A stretch of DNA of 64,000 nt from Streptomyces sp. WAC 01529 (GTDB lineage Bacteria; Actinomycetota; Actinomycetes; Streptomycetales; Streptomycetaceae). Of the stretch, positions 54,185-63,012 are shown in pieces. The DNA is taken from NCBI RefSeq assembly GCF_003945545.1, contig NZ_CP029617.1, forward strand, positions 2,119,001 to 2,183,000, in the 5' to 3' direction. Within the stretch, counting starts at the first letter, position 1. Each line of letters opens with the position of its first letter. The notes beneath the pieces are model-generated. The model was not told the origin of the DNA and ran no database searches. It saw only the letters and a list, made by a program, of their open reading frames with translations. Made by a program: the position numbers and the translations under genes.

Positions 54185-55150
54185 GTGTCCGCAGTCGCAC
54201 CCGACGGACGCAAGATGCTGCGCCTGGAGGTCCGGAACGCCCAGACCCCCATCGAGCGCAAGCCCGAGTGGATCAAGACCCGGGCGAAAATGGGCCCCGA
54301 GTACAACGCCCTGCAGAAGCTCGTGAAGAGCGAGGGTCTGCACACGGTCTGCCAGGAGGCGGGCTGTCCGAACATCTACGAGTGCTGGGAAGACCGCGAG
54401 GCGACGTTCCTCATCGGCGGCGACCAGTGCACGCGGCGCTGTGACTTCTGCCAGATCGACACCGGCAAGCCGCAGGCCCTCGACCGCGACGAGCCGCGCC
54501 GCGTCGGCGAGTCCGTCGTGACGATGGACCTGAACTACGCCACGATCACCGGCGTCGCCCGCGACGACCTGGACGACGGCGGCGCCTGGCTGTACGCGGA
54601 GACCGTGCGCCAGATCCACGCGATGACCGCGGACCGCGCCGAGGGCCAGACCAAGGTCGAGCTGCTGATCCCCGACTTCAACGCGGACCCCGACCAGCTG
54701 GCCGAGGTCTTCTCCTCGCGCCCCGAGGTCCTCGGGCACAACGTGGAGACCGTGCCGCGCATCTTCAAGCGCATCCGCCCCGGCTTCCGCTTCGAGCGCT
54801 CCCTTGAGGTCATCACCCGCGCGCGGGAGGCCGGCCTGGTCACCAAGTCGAACCTCATCCTGGGCATGGGCGAGGAGCGCGAGGAGATCAGCGAGGCGCT
54901 GCACGCGCTGCACGAGGCGGGCTGCGAGCTGATCACGATCACGCAGTACCTGCGCCCGACGCCGCGCCACCACCCCGTGGAGCGCTGGGCCAAGCCCGCG
55001 GAGTTCGTGGAGCTGAAGGAGGAGGCCGAGGAGATCGGTTTCTCCGGCGTCATGTCGGGCCCGCTGGTCCGCTCCTCCTACCGCGCCGGGCGCCTGTACC
55101 AGATGGCGATCGAGAAGCGTGGGGCGTACGTCGCCTCGCAGGCGGTGTGA
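54185..55150 (+). CDS. lipA: Lipoyl synthase
   Basis: Radical-SAM enzyme that inserts two sulfurs into octanoyl groups on E2 and GcvH. The 321-residue protein has the auxiliary-cluster motif [12 protein letters not shown] near residue 57, the radical-SAM motif CTRRCDFC near 81 and the conserved C-terminal [11 protein letters not shown] 54185 follows GGGAG. With LipB it should lipoylate the E2 encoded at 37.7 kb; a spare sulfur source could be ErpA-type carriers. Confidence 0.97.
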   Translation: MSAVAPDGRKMLRLEVRNAQTPIERKPEWIKTRAKMGPEYNALQKLVKSEGLHTVCQEAGCPNIYECWEDREATFLIGGDQCTRRCDFCQIDTGKPQALDRDEPRRVGESVVTMDLNYATITGVARDDLDDGGAWLYAETVRQIHAMTADRAEGQTKVELLIPDFNADPDQLAEVFSSRPEVLGHNVETVPRIFKRIRPGFRFERSLEVITRAREAGLVTKSNLILGMGEEREEISEALHALHEAGCELITITQYLRPTPRHHPVERWAKPAEFVELKEEAEEIGFSGVMSGPLVRSSYRAGRLYQMAIEKRGAYVASQAV

Positions 55151-55310
55151 GTCCGGCACAGGCACGGCGGGGCCGCTGTGTGAATCCGCGCACAAGAAGC
55201 TACTGACTAGTAGAACCCGCAACGACGCGGTCCGCACGATCTCCGCAGGTGACGGGGGCGTATGGGCCGCGTCAGTGTTTTGGGGCGGGGCGTAAAGGTT
55301 TCATCGGCGT
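55151..55310. other. Intergenic region after lipA
   Basis: The whole gap to the next gene is 322 bp. This part holds the small inverted repeat CTACT-n4-AGTAG (55200-55213) and no strong terminator or gene that I can support. Confidence 0.4.
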
Positions 55311-55339
55311 TTGACCGGTCGGTCACGCCCTGGTAACAC
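55311..55339 (+). promoter_or_regulatory. Candidate promoter before the small gene at 55473
   Basis: TTGACC (55311-55316) and TAACAC (55334-55339) are 17 bp apart. The palindrome GACCGGTC (55313-55320) overlaps the -35. A transcript would have a leader of about 125 nt. Confidence 0.5.
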
Positions 55340-55472
55340 CAATCAGTGACCCTGGAATTACCGCACGTACAGCCTTACCCCCAGCTTTCTTCCCGGGTCT
55401 ACCCGCAAGTGCCACCGCCAGCCTCATCCACAGCCGCTCGTCCCCCGAGCCGCTCCCCAGGAGGGCCCCATC

Positions 55473-55676
55473 ATGCAGGCCGCGCCCGTACGCGCCACCG
55501 CCATCCCGTCCGTCACCGACGCCCTGCGCGCGGTCGAGTCGCTGTTGATGAGCGGCGGCCAGCGCACCGCACGCCGTAACGCCTGGACTTCCGTGCTCGA
55601 GGACCGGCGCCGCGCCAAGGACCGGGTCGAGGCGCTGCGGGTCTTCGAAGAGGGCATGGCGACCCGTACGTCGTAG
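55473..55676 (+). CDS. Small hypothetical protein
   Basis: A 67-residue basic protein of unknown function, with TDALRAVESLLMSGGQRTARRNAWTS and an arginine-rich helix DRRRAKDRVEALRVFEE. It has no membrane segment. AGGAGGG lies about 10 nt before ATG 55473, and a promoter-like pair is present upstream. It could bind nucleic acid, but that is only a guess from charge. Confidence 0.68.
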   Translation: MQAAPVRATAIPSVTDALRAVESLLMSGGQRTARRNAWTSVLEDRRRAKDRVEALRVFEEGMATRTS

Positions 55677-55706
55677 CCGCCTCCCGGGCCACGTAGACTT
55701 CACGAC

Positions 55707-56414
55707 ATGGCGAGGAAGGAATCCACCGCGGCGGATACGGCCGCGGAGCCAGGGCGACTCAAGCAGATCGCTCTGACCTACAAGATGACCCGACGGGCCG
55801 ACTCCAAAATCGGTCTCATCATCGCGGCTGTGGGAATCGTCACCTTTGGTGCGTTCCTCGCGATCGGCTTCTTGATCGGTCACCCGGTCTATCTGGGCAT
55901 TCTCGGCTTCCTGCTCGCCTTCCTCGCGATGGCGATCGTCTTCGGACGCAGGGCCGAGCGTGCCGCCTTCGGGCAGATGGAGGGCCAGCCCGGTGCGGCG
56001 GCCGCGGTGCTCGACAAGATCGGCCGCGGCTGGACGACGACCCCCGCGATCGCGATGAACCGCAGCCAGGACGTGGTGCACCGCACCGTCGGCAAGGCCG
56101 GCATCGTCCTGGTGGCCGAGGGCAACCCGAACCGCGTGAAGGGCCTGCTGGCCGCCGAGAAGAAGAAGATGGCGCGCATCGTCTCGGACGTGCCGGTGCA
56201 CGACATCATCGTCGGCACCACCGAGGGCACGGTCTCCCTGAAGAAGCTGCGCACCACGCTTCTGAAGCTGCCTCGTGTCCTCACCGGCCCGCAGGTCACG
56301 GCGACCAACGACCGGTTGCGGGCGATGGGTGACCTTATGTCCAATATGCCCCTGCCAAAGGGCCCCATGCCCAAGGGCATGCGGATGCCGCGCGGCGGTC
56401 CGAAGATGAGGTAG
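55707..56414 (+). CDS. DUF4191 membrane protein
   Basis: A 235-residue protein of unknown function with two adjacent membrane helices (about 37-58 and 62-83). A conserved cytosolic domain follows, with NRSQDVVHRTVGKAGIVLV and VPVHDIIVGTTEGTVSLKKL; the tail is rich in Pro, Gly and Met. This layout matches the actinobacterial DUF4191 family. TAGACT ends 7 nt before ATG 55707 with no ribosome site, so it is probably leaderless. Confidence 0.92.
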   Translation: MARKESTAADTAAEPGRLKQIALTYKMTRRADSKIGLIIAAVGIVTFGAFLAIGFLIGHPVYLGILGFLLAFLAMAIVFGRRAERAAFGQMEGQPGAAAAVLDKIGRGWTTTPAIAMNRSQDVVHRTVGKAGIVLVAEGNPNRVKGLLAAEKKKMARIVSDVPVHDIIVGTTEGTVSLKKLRTTLLKLPRVLTGPQVTATNDRLRAMGDLMSNMPLPKGPMPKGMRMPRGGPKMR

Positions 56415-56431
56415 TCCGCCCTGCTTCTCCC

Positions 56432-56484
56432 TACGACGGTGAAGGCCCCGGAACCGAGTCGGTTCCGGGGCCTTCACCGTCGTA
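56432..56484. terminator. Bidirectional terminator after the DUF4191 gene
   Basis: A 24-bp perfect stem (56432-56455 with 56461-56484, loop GAGTC), the longest hairpin in the window, stands between two convergent genes. Confidence 0.95.
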
Positions 56485-56517
56485 TGCGTATGCGCAGGGG
56501 CCGTGGGCGCCCGTCGG

Positions 56518-56985
56518 CTAGATCCGGATCTGCACGGCGCGGGCGAGGCGCTCGTGGAGGCCGCGGCCGTCGCGGTCCCAGATCAGGGCCGGGATGGCGA
56601 CGCAGAGCAGGACGGTACGGGTGAGGACCCGGCCGATGCCGAGCCGACCGCCGCCCTCGGCGACGACGCGCAGCCTGAAGAGGGCCTTGCCCGGCGTGCA
56701 GCCGACCGTGCCGACGGTGAGCACGCTCATGACGAAGAAGATGCCGAGGGCCCAGTTGCCCATCGCCTGCTGGTCACCGCGGGCGAACAGGCCGTATGCG
56801 ATCAGCATGCACAGGCCCCAGTCGACGGCGATGGCGCCGATGCGGCGGCCCGGGCGTGCGATCGACCCCGGCCCCTCCTCGGGCAGACCGAGCTGCTCGC
56901 CCCGGTACCCGAAGTCGACACCGGCGTCCTCCGCGGCCGCGCGCGGGCCGGACAGCCACGATCCGATTACTTGCCTGTTGTCCAC
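56518..56985 (-). CDS. RDD-family membrane protein
   Basis: A 155-residue membrane protein. The RDD domain begins at RPGRRIGAIAVDWG near residue 45, with helices at about 48-68, 75-97 and 115-135, and ends in IWDRDGRGLHERLARAV, the usual C-terminal signature. Function is unknown; some relatives are linked to transport or stress. The start GTG 56985 has TACCGT 6 nt upstream and no ribosome site. It is divergent from glnA. Confidence 0.9.
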   Translation of the reverse strand: MDNRQVIGSWLSGPRAAAEDAGVDFGYRGEQLGLPEEGPGSIARPGRRIGAIAVDWGLCMLIAYGLFARGDQQAMGNWALGIFFVMSVLTVGTVGCTPGKALFRLRVVAEGGGRLGIGRVLTRTVLLCVAIPALIWDRDGRGLHERLARAVQIRI

Positions 56986-57049
56986 CCGTCCACGGTACTG
57001 CGCCCGGTCCCTTACGGGGACGGCACCCCGTCCCGAGCCGCCGGGCCGG

Positions 57050-57087
57050 TTAACTTGGGCGAAACAAATGGGTCATGCTTGAGAAAT
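57050..57087. promoter_or_regulatory. GlnR binding site before glnA
   Basis: TTAAC-n6-GAAAC-n6-GTCAT-n6-GAAAT matches the actinobacterial GlnR consensus (gTnAC-n6-GaAAC, twice) in all four half sites and all three spacings. It ends 98 bp before the glnA start. GlnR activates glnA under nitrogen limitation. Confidence 0.85.
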
Positions 57088-57185
57088 CCCCCGTCCCTAT
57101 GGTCGGGTCCCAGCGTGTGCCACCGCACTGGCCGCACCACGAGCTGCAACCCCGTCCCGCCCCGGGCGGGAGTAGGAGGAGTTGG

Positions 57186-58598
57186 ATGTTGTTCCAGAAC
57201 GCCGACGACGCAAAGAAGTACATCGCGGACGAGGACGTCAAGTTCGTCGATGTCCGCTTCTGTGACCTGCCGGGTGTGATGCAGCACTTCACGATCCCGG
57301 CCGCGGCGTTCGACCCGGACGAGGAGCTGGCCTTCGACGGTTCGTCGATCCGCGGCTTCCAGGCCATCCACGAGTCCGACATGGCGCTGCGCGCGGACCT
57401 GTCGACCGCCCGGGTCGACCCGTTCCGCCGCGACAAGACCATCAACATCAACTTCTTCATCCACGACCCGATCACGGGCGAGCAGTACAGCCGTGACCCG
57501 CGCAACGTCGCGAAGAAGGCGGAGGCGTACCTGGCCTCCACCGGCATCGCGGACACGGCCTACTTCGGCCCCGAGGCGGAGTTCTACGTCTTCGACAACG
57601 TCCGCTTCCAGACGTCGGCGAACGAGAGCTTCTACCACATCGACTCCGAGGCGGGCGCCTGGAACACCGGTGCGGTCGAGAACAACCGCGGCTACAAGGT
57701 CCGCTACAAGGGCGGTTACTTCCCCGCCCCGCCGGTCGACCACTTCGCCGACCTGCGCGCCGAGATCTCCCTGGAGCTGGACAAGAACGGCCTCCAGGTC
57801 GAGCGCCAGCACCACGAGGTGGGCACGGCGGGCCAGGCCGAGATCAACTACAAGTTCAACACGCTGCTGGCCGCGGCCGACGACCTGATGCTCTTCAAGT
57901 ACATCGTGAAGAACGTCGCCTGGCGCAACGGCAAGACCGCGACCTTCATGCCCAAGCCGATCTTCGGCGACAACGGCTCGGGCATGCACGTCCACCAGTC
58001 GCTGTGGTCGGGCGGCAACCCGCTCTTCTACGACGAGCAGGGTTACGCGGGCCTGTCGGACACCGCGCGCTACTACATCGGCGGCATCCTCAAGCACGCG
58101 CCGTCGCTGCTGGCGTTCACCAACCCGACGGTGAACTCCTACCACCGCCTGGTCCCCGGCTTCGAGGCCCCGGTCAACCTGGTCTACTCGCAGCGCAACC
58201 GCTCCGCGGCGATGCGTATCCCGATCACGGGCTCGAACCCGAAGGCCAAGCGCGTCGAGTTCCGCGCGCCGGACCCGTCCTCCAACCCGTACCTGGCCTT
58301 CTCGGCGCTGCTCCTCGCGGGCCTCGACGGCGTCAAGAACAAGATCGAGCCGGCCGAGCCGATCGACAAGGACCTCTACGAGCTGGCCCCCGAGGAGCAC
58401 GCGGGCGTCCCCCAGGTCCCGACCTCCCTCCCCGCGGTCCTCGACGCCCTGGAGGCGGACAACGAGTACCTGCAGGCGGGCGGCGTCTTCACGTCGGACC
58501 TGATCGAGACGTGGATCGACTACAAGCGGACGAACGAGATCGCCCCGATCCAGCTGCGGCCGCACCCGCACGAGTTCGAGCTGTACTTCGACATCTAA
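57186..58598 (+). CDS. glnA: Glutamine synthetase type I
   Basis: Makes glutamine from glutamate, ammonia and ATP; the main ammonia-assimilating enzyme. The 470-residue protein is a dodecameric GSI-beta type: DGSSIRGF near 52, [11 protein letters not shown] near 128, [16 protein letters not shown] near 258 and NRSAAMRIP near 338. The adenylylation tyrosine is in [11 protein letters not shown] near residue 398. ATG 57186 follows AGGAGG. A GlnR site lies upstream and a hairpin terminator downstream. Confidence 0.97.
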   Translation: MLFQNADDAKKYIADEDVKFVDVRFCDLPGVMQHFTIPAAAFDPDEELAFDGSSIRGFQAIHESDMALRADLSTARVDPFRRDKTININFFIHDPITGEQYSRDPRNVAKKAEAYLASTGIADTAYFGPEAEFYVFDNVRFQTSANESFYHIDSEAGAWNTGAVENNRGYKVRYKGGYFPAPPVDHFADLRAEISLELDKNGLQVERQHHEVGTAGQAEINYKFNTLLAAADDLMLFKYIVKNVAWRNGKTATFMPKPIFGDNGSGMHVHQSLWSGGNPLFYDEQGYAGLSDTARYYIGGILKHAPSLLAFTNPTVNSYHRLVPGFEAPVNLVYSQRNRSAAMRIPITGSNPKAKRVEFRAPDPSSNPYLAFSALLLAGLDGVKNKIEPAEPIDKDLYELAPEEHAGVPQVPTSLPAVLDALEADNEYLQAGGVFTSDLIETWIDYKRTNEIAPIQLRPHPHEFELYFDI

Positions 58599-58627
58599 GA
58601 AGCGCGGGCTTGGTCCCGTACGCATCA

Positions 58628-58664
58628 CGAGGGCTGTCTTCCAGGAACAGGAAGGCAGCCCTCG
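58628..58664 (+). terminator. Hairpin terminator after glnA
   Basis: CGAGGGCTG-T-CTTCC (58628-58642) pairs with GGAAG-G-CAGCCCTCG (58650-58664), a 15-bp stem with one G-U pair. Confidence 0.88.
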
Positions 58665-58869
58665 CGTGTGTTCGTGGAGCCGGTGGTCCCCTACGGGGCG
58701 CCGGGGATGTCCGTCTGGCCGCGCCGCCCTTGCGGACCGCGATGATCTCGTGGGTCGCCGACCATAAAGCCCCCGAGGACCGTGGCGGTGTGGTGAGGCC
58801 ATGGGTCTTGGTGACCGAGTTGAGCAGCGAGATGGCGCCCTTTGTGTCGGGACGGGGGGCAACAGGGGA

Positions 58870-59700
58870 TTAGGGGAGTGGTATCGGGCGGTAGTGCGTC
58901 GTCAGGCGGCCTGCTGGGTTCAGGACGTGGAAGGCGAGGGCCGGGGGGAGGTCCTGGTGGATGTGGTGGGTGGGGTGGGTCTGGTGTTCCCAGGGGAGGC
59001 GGAGCGTGGAGGTCACGCCCGGGGCCACCAGGAGGGGGCGGTCGGCGAAGGTGGTGGCCGCGGGGGTGTGGGCGTGGCCTGCCAGGAATGCCGTGATGTT
59101 CGGGTGGCGGGTGGTCAGTTCGGCGAGGCGGGACTCGTCGAACTGGCGGATCTCGTCGACGTACGGCGTGTGCAGGTCGACCGGCGGGTGGTGGAAGGCG
59201 ATCAGCGCGGGGCGTGTGGGCGGGGCCGCCGCCAGGGTGTCCGACAGCCACGTCAGCGTCTCGTCCGTCAGTGTGCCGTGGTGCTTGCCGGGGACCGAGG
59301 TGTCGCAGAGGGCGAGTGTGAAGCGGTCAGTTGAGTACGACTGGTTGATCGGGGACGTTGTCGGGGCCTCGCCCAGCAGGTGCTCCCGGAACGCGCCGCG
59401 CTCGTCGTGGTTGCCGGGGCAGGTCAGCAGGGGGTGGCGGGAGACGAGGAGTTTGCGGGCCTCCTCGTACTCCGCGGGAGTCCCGTGGTCCGCGATGTCG
59501 CCCGTGACGATGATGGCGTCCAGGTCGTACGGGAGGTCGTTCAGGTACTCCATGACCGCGCGGGTGCGGGCGATGCTGCGGCCGTCGTCCTCGTCGCGCG
59601 CGACTATGTGGATGTCGCTCACGTGGGCGATCACGGCGGGGGCGGGGGTGGCTTGCGCCGTCGTCGGGATCAGGTTCGGCGTCGGGGTCGGGGTCGGCAT
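58870..59700 (-). CDS. Metallophosphoesterase, cyclic-nucleotide phosphodiesterase type
   Basis: A 276-residue calcineurin-like phosphoesterase. All metal-binding motifs are present: HVSDIHIV near residue 29, TGDIADHG near 66, CPGNHDER near 95, FHHPP near 168 and LAGHAHTPA near 207. The order and length match class III cyclic-AMP phosphodiesterases (CpdA-like), though other phosphoesters are possible. No signal peptide is clear; the N-terminus is a Pro/Thr-rich stretch of repeated TP. ATG 59700 has GGGAG upstream. The substrate is inferred only. Confidence 0.85.
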   Translation of the reverse strand: MPTPTPTPNLIPTTAQATPAPAVIAHVSDIHIVARDEDDGRSIARTRAVMEYLNDLPYDLDAIIVTGDIADHGTPAEYEEARKLLVSRHPLLTCPGNHDERGAFREHLLGEAPTTSPINQSYSTDRFTLALCDTSVPGKHHGTLTDETLTWLSDTLAAAPPTRPALIAFHHPPVDLHTPYVDEIRQFDESRLAELTTRHPNITAFLAGHAHTPAATTFADRPLLVAPGVTSTLRLPWEHQTHPTHHIHQDLPPALAFHVLNPAGRLTTHYRPIPLP

Positions 59701-59821
59701 CTTCGCGGGCTCCCTTTCAGCGGTTCCTTGCGGCTGTCCAGTGGATCTTCCGTGAACCTAGGGACCCGCAGGCGTACGCGTGAAGAGCCAGTGCGTTCCC
59801 TCTGGCCTGCTCCTCGCCCCG

Positions 59822-60670
59822 TCAGCTCCGCAGGAAGCGCACCGACGGGGTCGGCGGGCGGCCGTCGGGGGTCGGCTCGCCGGGGGTGACCCGCGCCCGT
59901 ACTCCGTATACCTCCGCGATCAGCTCCTCCGTGATCACCTCCGCCGGTGCGCCCGCCGCGTATGCCGTGCCCTCCTTCAGGATCAGCAGGTGGTCGCAGA
60001 ACATCGCCGCCAGATTGAGGTCGTGCAGTGCTACCACGCTGGTGACGGGGAGTTCGGCGATCAGGGTGAGCAGGTCCAGCTGGTGCTGGATGTCCAGGTG
60101 GTTGGTGGGCTCGTCCAGGAGGAGTTCGCGGGGTTCCTGCGCCAGGGCGCGGGCGATCTGGACGCGTTGGCGTTCGCCGCCGGAGAGCGTGTGCCAGGAC
60201 TGGGCGGCCCGTTCGGTGAGACCGGTGCGCTCCAACGCCTCCCGTACCGCCCGCTCGTCGTGGGACGTGGGGGCCGACCACGCGCGGCGGTGCGGGATGC
60301 GGCCCAGGCGTACGACATCTCGTACGGTCAACTCCACCTGGGTGGACGCGTGTTGCTCGACCACCGCGATACGGCGTGCCACAGTGCGGCGCGGCGTCTC
60401 GGGGAGGGGGTGGCCGTCCAGTGTGACCACCCCGGAGGCGGGCGCGAGGACACCCGCGAGGATGCGCAGGAGCGTGGACTTGCCGGAGCCGTTCGGGCCG
60501 AGGAGGCCCACGGTGGCGCCGGGCGGCGGGGCGAGGCTCACGCCGTCCACGATCAGGCGGCCACCGGCCTCGCGGGTGACCCGGTCGGCGCGCAGGCCGT
60601 TCTCGGAGGTGGGGGGCTCGGGCGCCGTCTGTCGGGGACGCGTGGGCTCGTGCGTCGTCTTTTGCCTCAC
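59822..60670 (-). CDS. ABC transporter ATP-binding protein, cobalamin/siderophore type
   Basis: BtuD/FecE-like ATPase of a metal-chelate importer, 282 residues. Walker A is GPNGSGKST near residue 58, the signature is LSGGERQRVQIARAL and Walker B is LLLDEPTNHLD, with the switch histidine in ALHDLNLA. About 30 N-terminal residues are an unconserved Thr/Pro-rich stretch. GTG 60670 overlaps the permease stop by 4 nt. The operon leader holds a cobalamin riboswitch, so the likely cargo is B12 or a related corrinoid. Confidence 0.93.
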   Translation of the reverse strand: MRQKTTHEPTRPRQTAPEPPTSENGLRADRVTREAGGRLIVDGVSLAPPPGATVGLLGPNGSGKSTLLRILAGVLAPASGVVTLDGHPLPETPRRTVARRIAVVEQHASTQVELTVRDVVRLGRIPHRRAWSAPTSHDERAVREALERTGLTERAAQSWHTLSGGERQRVQIARALAQEPRELLLDEPTNHLDIQHQLDLLTLIAELPVTSVVALHDLNLAAMFCDHLLILKEGTAYAAGAPAEVITEELIAEVYGVRARVTPGEPTPDGRPPTPSVRFLRS

Positions 60671-61695
60671 GTCGTCGCCCTTCGTGTCCGGTACAGCACC
60701 AGTACGAACGCCGGTACGCCGATGAGCGAGGTCACCACGCCCACCGGGACCTCCTGCGGGTCGAGTGCCGTACGGGCCAGCGTGTCCACCCAGACCAGGA
60801 AGACCGCCCCGGCCAGCGCCGTGACCGGCAGCAGCCGGGCGTGGCCGGAGCCGGCGAACGCGCGGGCCGCGTGCGGCAGGACCAGGCCCACGAAGCCGAT
60901 GGCGCCCGCCGAGCTGACCAGGGCCGCCGTCAGCAGCGCCGTCACGCAGAGCAGGACGAGCCGGGTGCGTGCCACCCGTACGCCCAGCGTCGCCGCCGCC
61001 TCCTGGCCGAAGGCGAAGGCGTCGAGCGTGCGGGCGTGGCCGAGGCAGACGGCCAGCGTCACGGCGAGGACCGCCGCGCACAGCCATACGTCGGTCCAGC
61101 CCGCCCCGCTGAGCGAGCCGAGCAGCCAGAACAGCACGCCGCGGGTGGTCTCCGCGTCGCCCGCCGTGAGGATCACGAAGGACGTCAGCGCGGAGAAGAG
61201 CTGCATCGCGGCCACGCCGGACAGGACCACCCGGTCCACCGTGTCGCCCAGCGAGTGGCTCAGGAGCAGGACCAGCGCGAAGGAGAAGAGCGCGCCGACG
61301 AACGCGCCCGCCGAGATCGACACCGCTCCCCCGCCGACGCCCAGGACGACGACCGCGACGGCTCCCGTGGACGCCCCGGACGACACCCCGAGCACGAAGG
61401 GGTCGGCGAGGGGGTTGCGCAGCAGGGACTGCATGACCGCGCCGCAGACCGCGAGGCCCGCGCCGCAGACCGCGGCGAGCAGGGTGCGGGGCATCCGCAG
61501 GTTCCAGACGATGCCGTCCCTGAGGGGGGTGAGCCGTGGCTCGCCCCAGCCGAGGTGCGCGGCGAGCGCCGACCAGACGTCGGGCACCGAGATGTCGGCG
61601 GGGCCGATGGTGACGGCGACCGCCACGGAGAGTGCGAGCGCGGCGCACGCCGCCAGCCACAGCAGCCCTTGCCGGGCAGGGGCGGCCAGCCTCAC
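60667..61695 (-). CDS. ABC transporter permease, FecCD/BtuC family
   Basis: Membrane channel of the importer, 342 residues with about ten helices. Family signatures are RMPRTLLAAVCGAGLAVCGAVMQ near residue 70, NPLADPFVLGVSSGA near 100 and GFVGLVLPHAAR near 270, next to the ATPase-coupling loop. GTG 61695 overlaps the stop of the binding-protein gene by 4 nt, and its own stop overlaps the ATPase start, so all three genes are translationally coupled. Confidence 0.94.
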   Translation of the reverse strand: MRLAAPARQGLLWLAACAALALSVAVAVTIGPADISVPDVWSALAAHLGWGEPRLTPLRDGIVWNLRMPRTLLAAVCGAGLAVCGAVMQSLLRNPLADPFVLGVSSGASTGAVAVVVLGVGGGAVSISAGAFVGALFSFALVLLLSHSLGDTVDRVVLSGVAAMQLFSALTSFVILTAGDAETTRGVLFWLLGSLSGAGWTDVWLCAAVLAVTLAVCLGHARTLDAFAFGQEAAATLGVRVARTRLVLLCVTALLTAALVSSAGAIGFVGLVLPHAARAFAGSGHARLLPVTALAGAVFLVWVDTLARTALDPQEVPVGVVTSLIGVPAFVLVLYRTRRATT

Positions 61696-62756
61696 TTCGC
61701 CAGTCCGAACTTCCGCAACCCGGCGGCCACTTGTTCGATGCCGTCGACCGTGCGGATCGTGGGGTTCATGGCCTGGCCGCTGAGCAGGACGTACCGCTTC
61801 TTCTTCACGGCGGTCAGGTTCCTGGTCGCCGGGTTGGACTCCAGGAACTTGATCTTCGCCGCCGCGCTCTCCGCGGACTGCGACTTGCGGGTGAGGTCGC
61901 CGATGACGAGGACGTCGGGGTCGCGGTCGGCGACGGTCTCCCAGTTGATCTGGGGCCACTCCTCGCGGGTGTCGTCGAAGACGTTCTTCACGCCCAGTTC
62001 GCGGGTGATGATGCCGGGGGCGCCGCAGCAGCCCGCCATGTAGGGGGCGTCGGAGTTGGCGAACCAGTACAACACGCTCGTGCCGGAGGCATCGGCGGCC
62101 TTGATGTCCTTCGTGGCCTTCGTCACGCGGCTCTTCAGCCGCGCGATCAGCTTCTCACCGCGCTCCTCGACGTCGAACACCTTCGCCAGGTCCCGCACTT
62201 CGCCGTAGACGGTGTCCATGGTGAGGGTCTTGACGCGCTTGCCGTCGCCGCCGCCGTCGTTGTCCTTGCCCGCGCAGTCGGTGGGCGAGACGTAGACGGG
62301 CACGCCGAGTTCGGTGAACTTCGTACGGTCAGCGACGCCGCCCTTGCCCACGGTGTAGAGGAAGGAGGCGCTGACGAAGTCCGGCTCCTTGGCGAGGACC
62401 TTCTCCAGGGAGGGGTAGCGGTCGGCGAGCCGCTCCACCTTCGCGTTCTGCTTCTCCAGGTTCTTCAGGACCGGGTCGGTCCAGGTGCCGGTGCCGGCCA
62501 TGCGGTCGGCGAGGCCGAGGGAGAGCAGGATCTCGGTGGAGCCCTGGTCGAGCGAGACGGCGCGTTGGGGCGGGGCGCCGACCTTCGCCTCCTTGCCGCA
62601 GGAGGCGACCGTGACGGGGTAGCCGTCGGCGCTCTTGCCCCCGGGCCCGTCGGCGGACTTCTGTGCGGAGCCGTCGCCGCACGCGGTTAGCGCGAGCGTG
62701 GCGGCCGCCAGCAGTCCGGCACAGCGCAGGGCGGTTCTACGGTCTTTCGAGGACAC
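61692..62756 (-). CDS. ABC transporter substrate-binding lipoprotein, corrinoid importer type
   Basis: BtuF-like binding protein, 354 residues, lipid-anchored outside the membrane (signal sequence ending in LTAC, cysteine near 26). The Fe3+/cobalamin-binding fold shows in PQRAVSLDQGSTEILLSLGL near 63 and WPQINWETVADRDPDVLVIGD near 268. MAGCCGAPGIITRELGVKNVF adds two adjacent cysteines of unknown role. It starts at GTG 62756 with AAGGGA about 7 nt upstream. First gene of the importer operon, directly behind a cobalamin riboswitch. Confidence 0.92.
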   Translation of the reverse strand: MSSKDRRTALRCAGLLAAATLALTACGDGSAQKSADGPGGKSADGYPVTVASCGKEAKVGAPPQRAVSLDQGSTEILLSLGLADRMAGTGTWTDPVLKNLEKQNAKVERLADRYPSLEKVLAKEPDFVSASFLYTVGKGGVADRTKFTELGVPVYVSPTDCAGKDNDGGGDGKRVKTLTMDTVYGEVRDLAKVFDVEERGEKLIARLKSRVTKATKDIKAADASGTSVLYWFANSDAPYMAGCCGAPGIITRELGVKNVFDDTREEWPQINWETVADRDPDVLVIGDLTRKSQSAESAAAKIKFLESNPATRNLTAVKKKRYVLLSGQAMNPTIRTVDGIEQVAAGLRKFGLAK

Positions 62757-62807
62757 GCGATCCCTTGAGTCTCACGGCTCATACGCGGAGCCTGGTCTGC
62801 GTCACGA

Positions 62808-62833
62808 CCTCCGCCGCGGTGTGCGGGCGGAGG
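62808..62833 (-). promoter_or_regulatory. Hairpin in the riboswitch expression platform
   Basis: CCTCCGCC and GGCGGAGG form an 8-bp GC stem around a 10-nt loop, immediately 3' of the B12 box on the minus strand. It may be the switch's terminator or a structure controlling the ribosome site of the binding-protein gene. Confidence 0.55.
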
Positions 62834-62985
62834 CGCCAGCAGGTCTTCGGACTCGGGATCGACCGGACGGGACGCCTTCCCGGGCGTCGTGAGACGCCCA
62901 GTGGCCGTGGCCCCGCCCGTCCCCCTCACCGCTGCGCGTCAGTTCCGGATTTCCACCGGATTCCCTGGCCCAGGTACGGGTTTGA
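62830..62985 (-). ncRNA. Cobalamin riboswitch
   Basis: On the minus strand the order is GGAATCCGGTGGAAATCCGG, then ACTG, CAGCGGTGAG, GGCCACTGGGCG and the B12 box GAGTCCGAAGACCTGCTGG (62835-62853). These are the conserved blocks of the AdoCbl riboswitch aptamer. It lies in the leader of the ABC importer operon and should lower its expression when cobalamin is present. The aptamer ends are approximate. Confidence 0.92.
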
Positions 62986-63012
62986 CTGGCTTGCGCAAGT
63001 TATCACGCGCTC

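Noticed and set aside
58742-58873. Small plus-strand frame of 43 codons between glnA and the phosphoesterase
   Set aside because: It has no ribosome site and no recognisable domain, and a minus-strand frame is equally plausible. It may be a decayed gene remnant, but I cannot support it.
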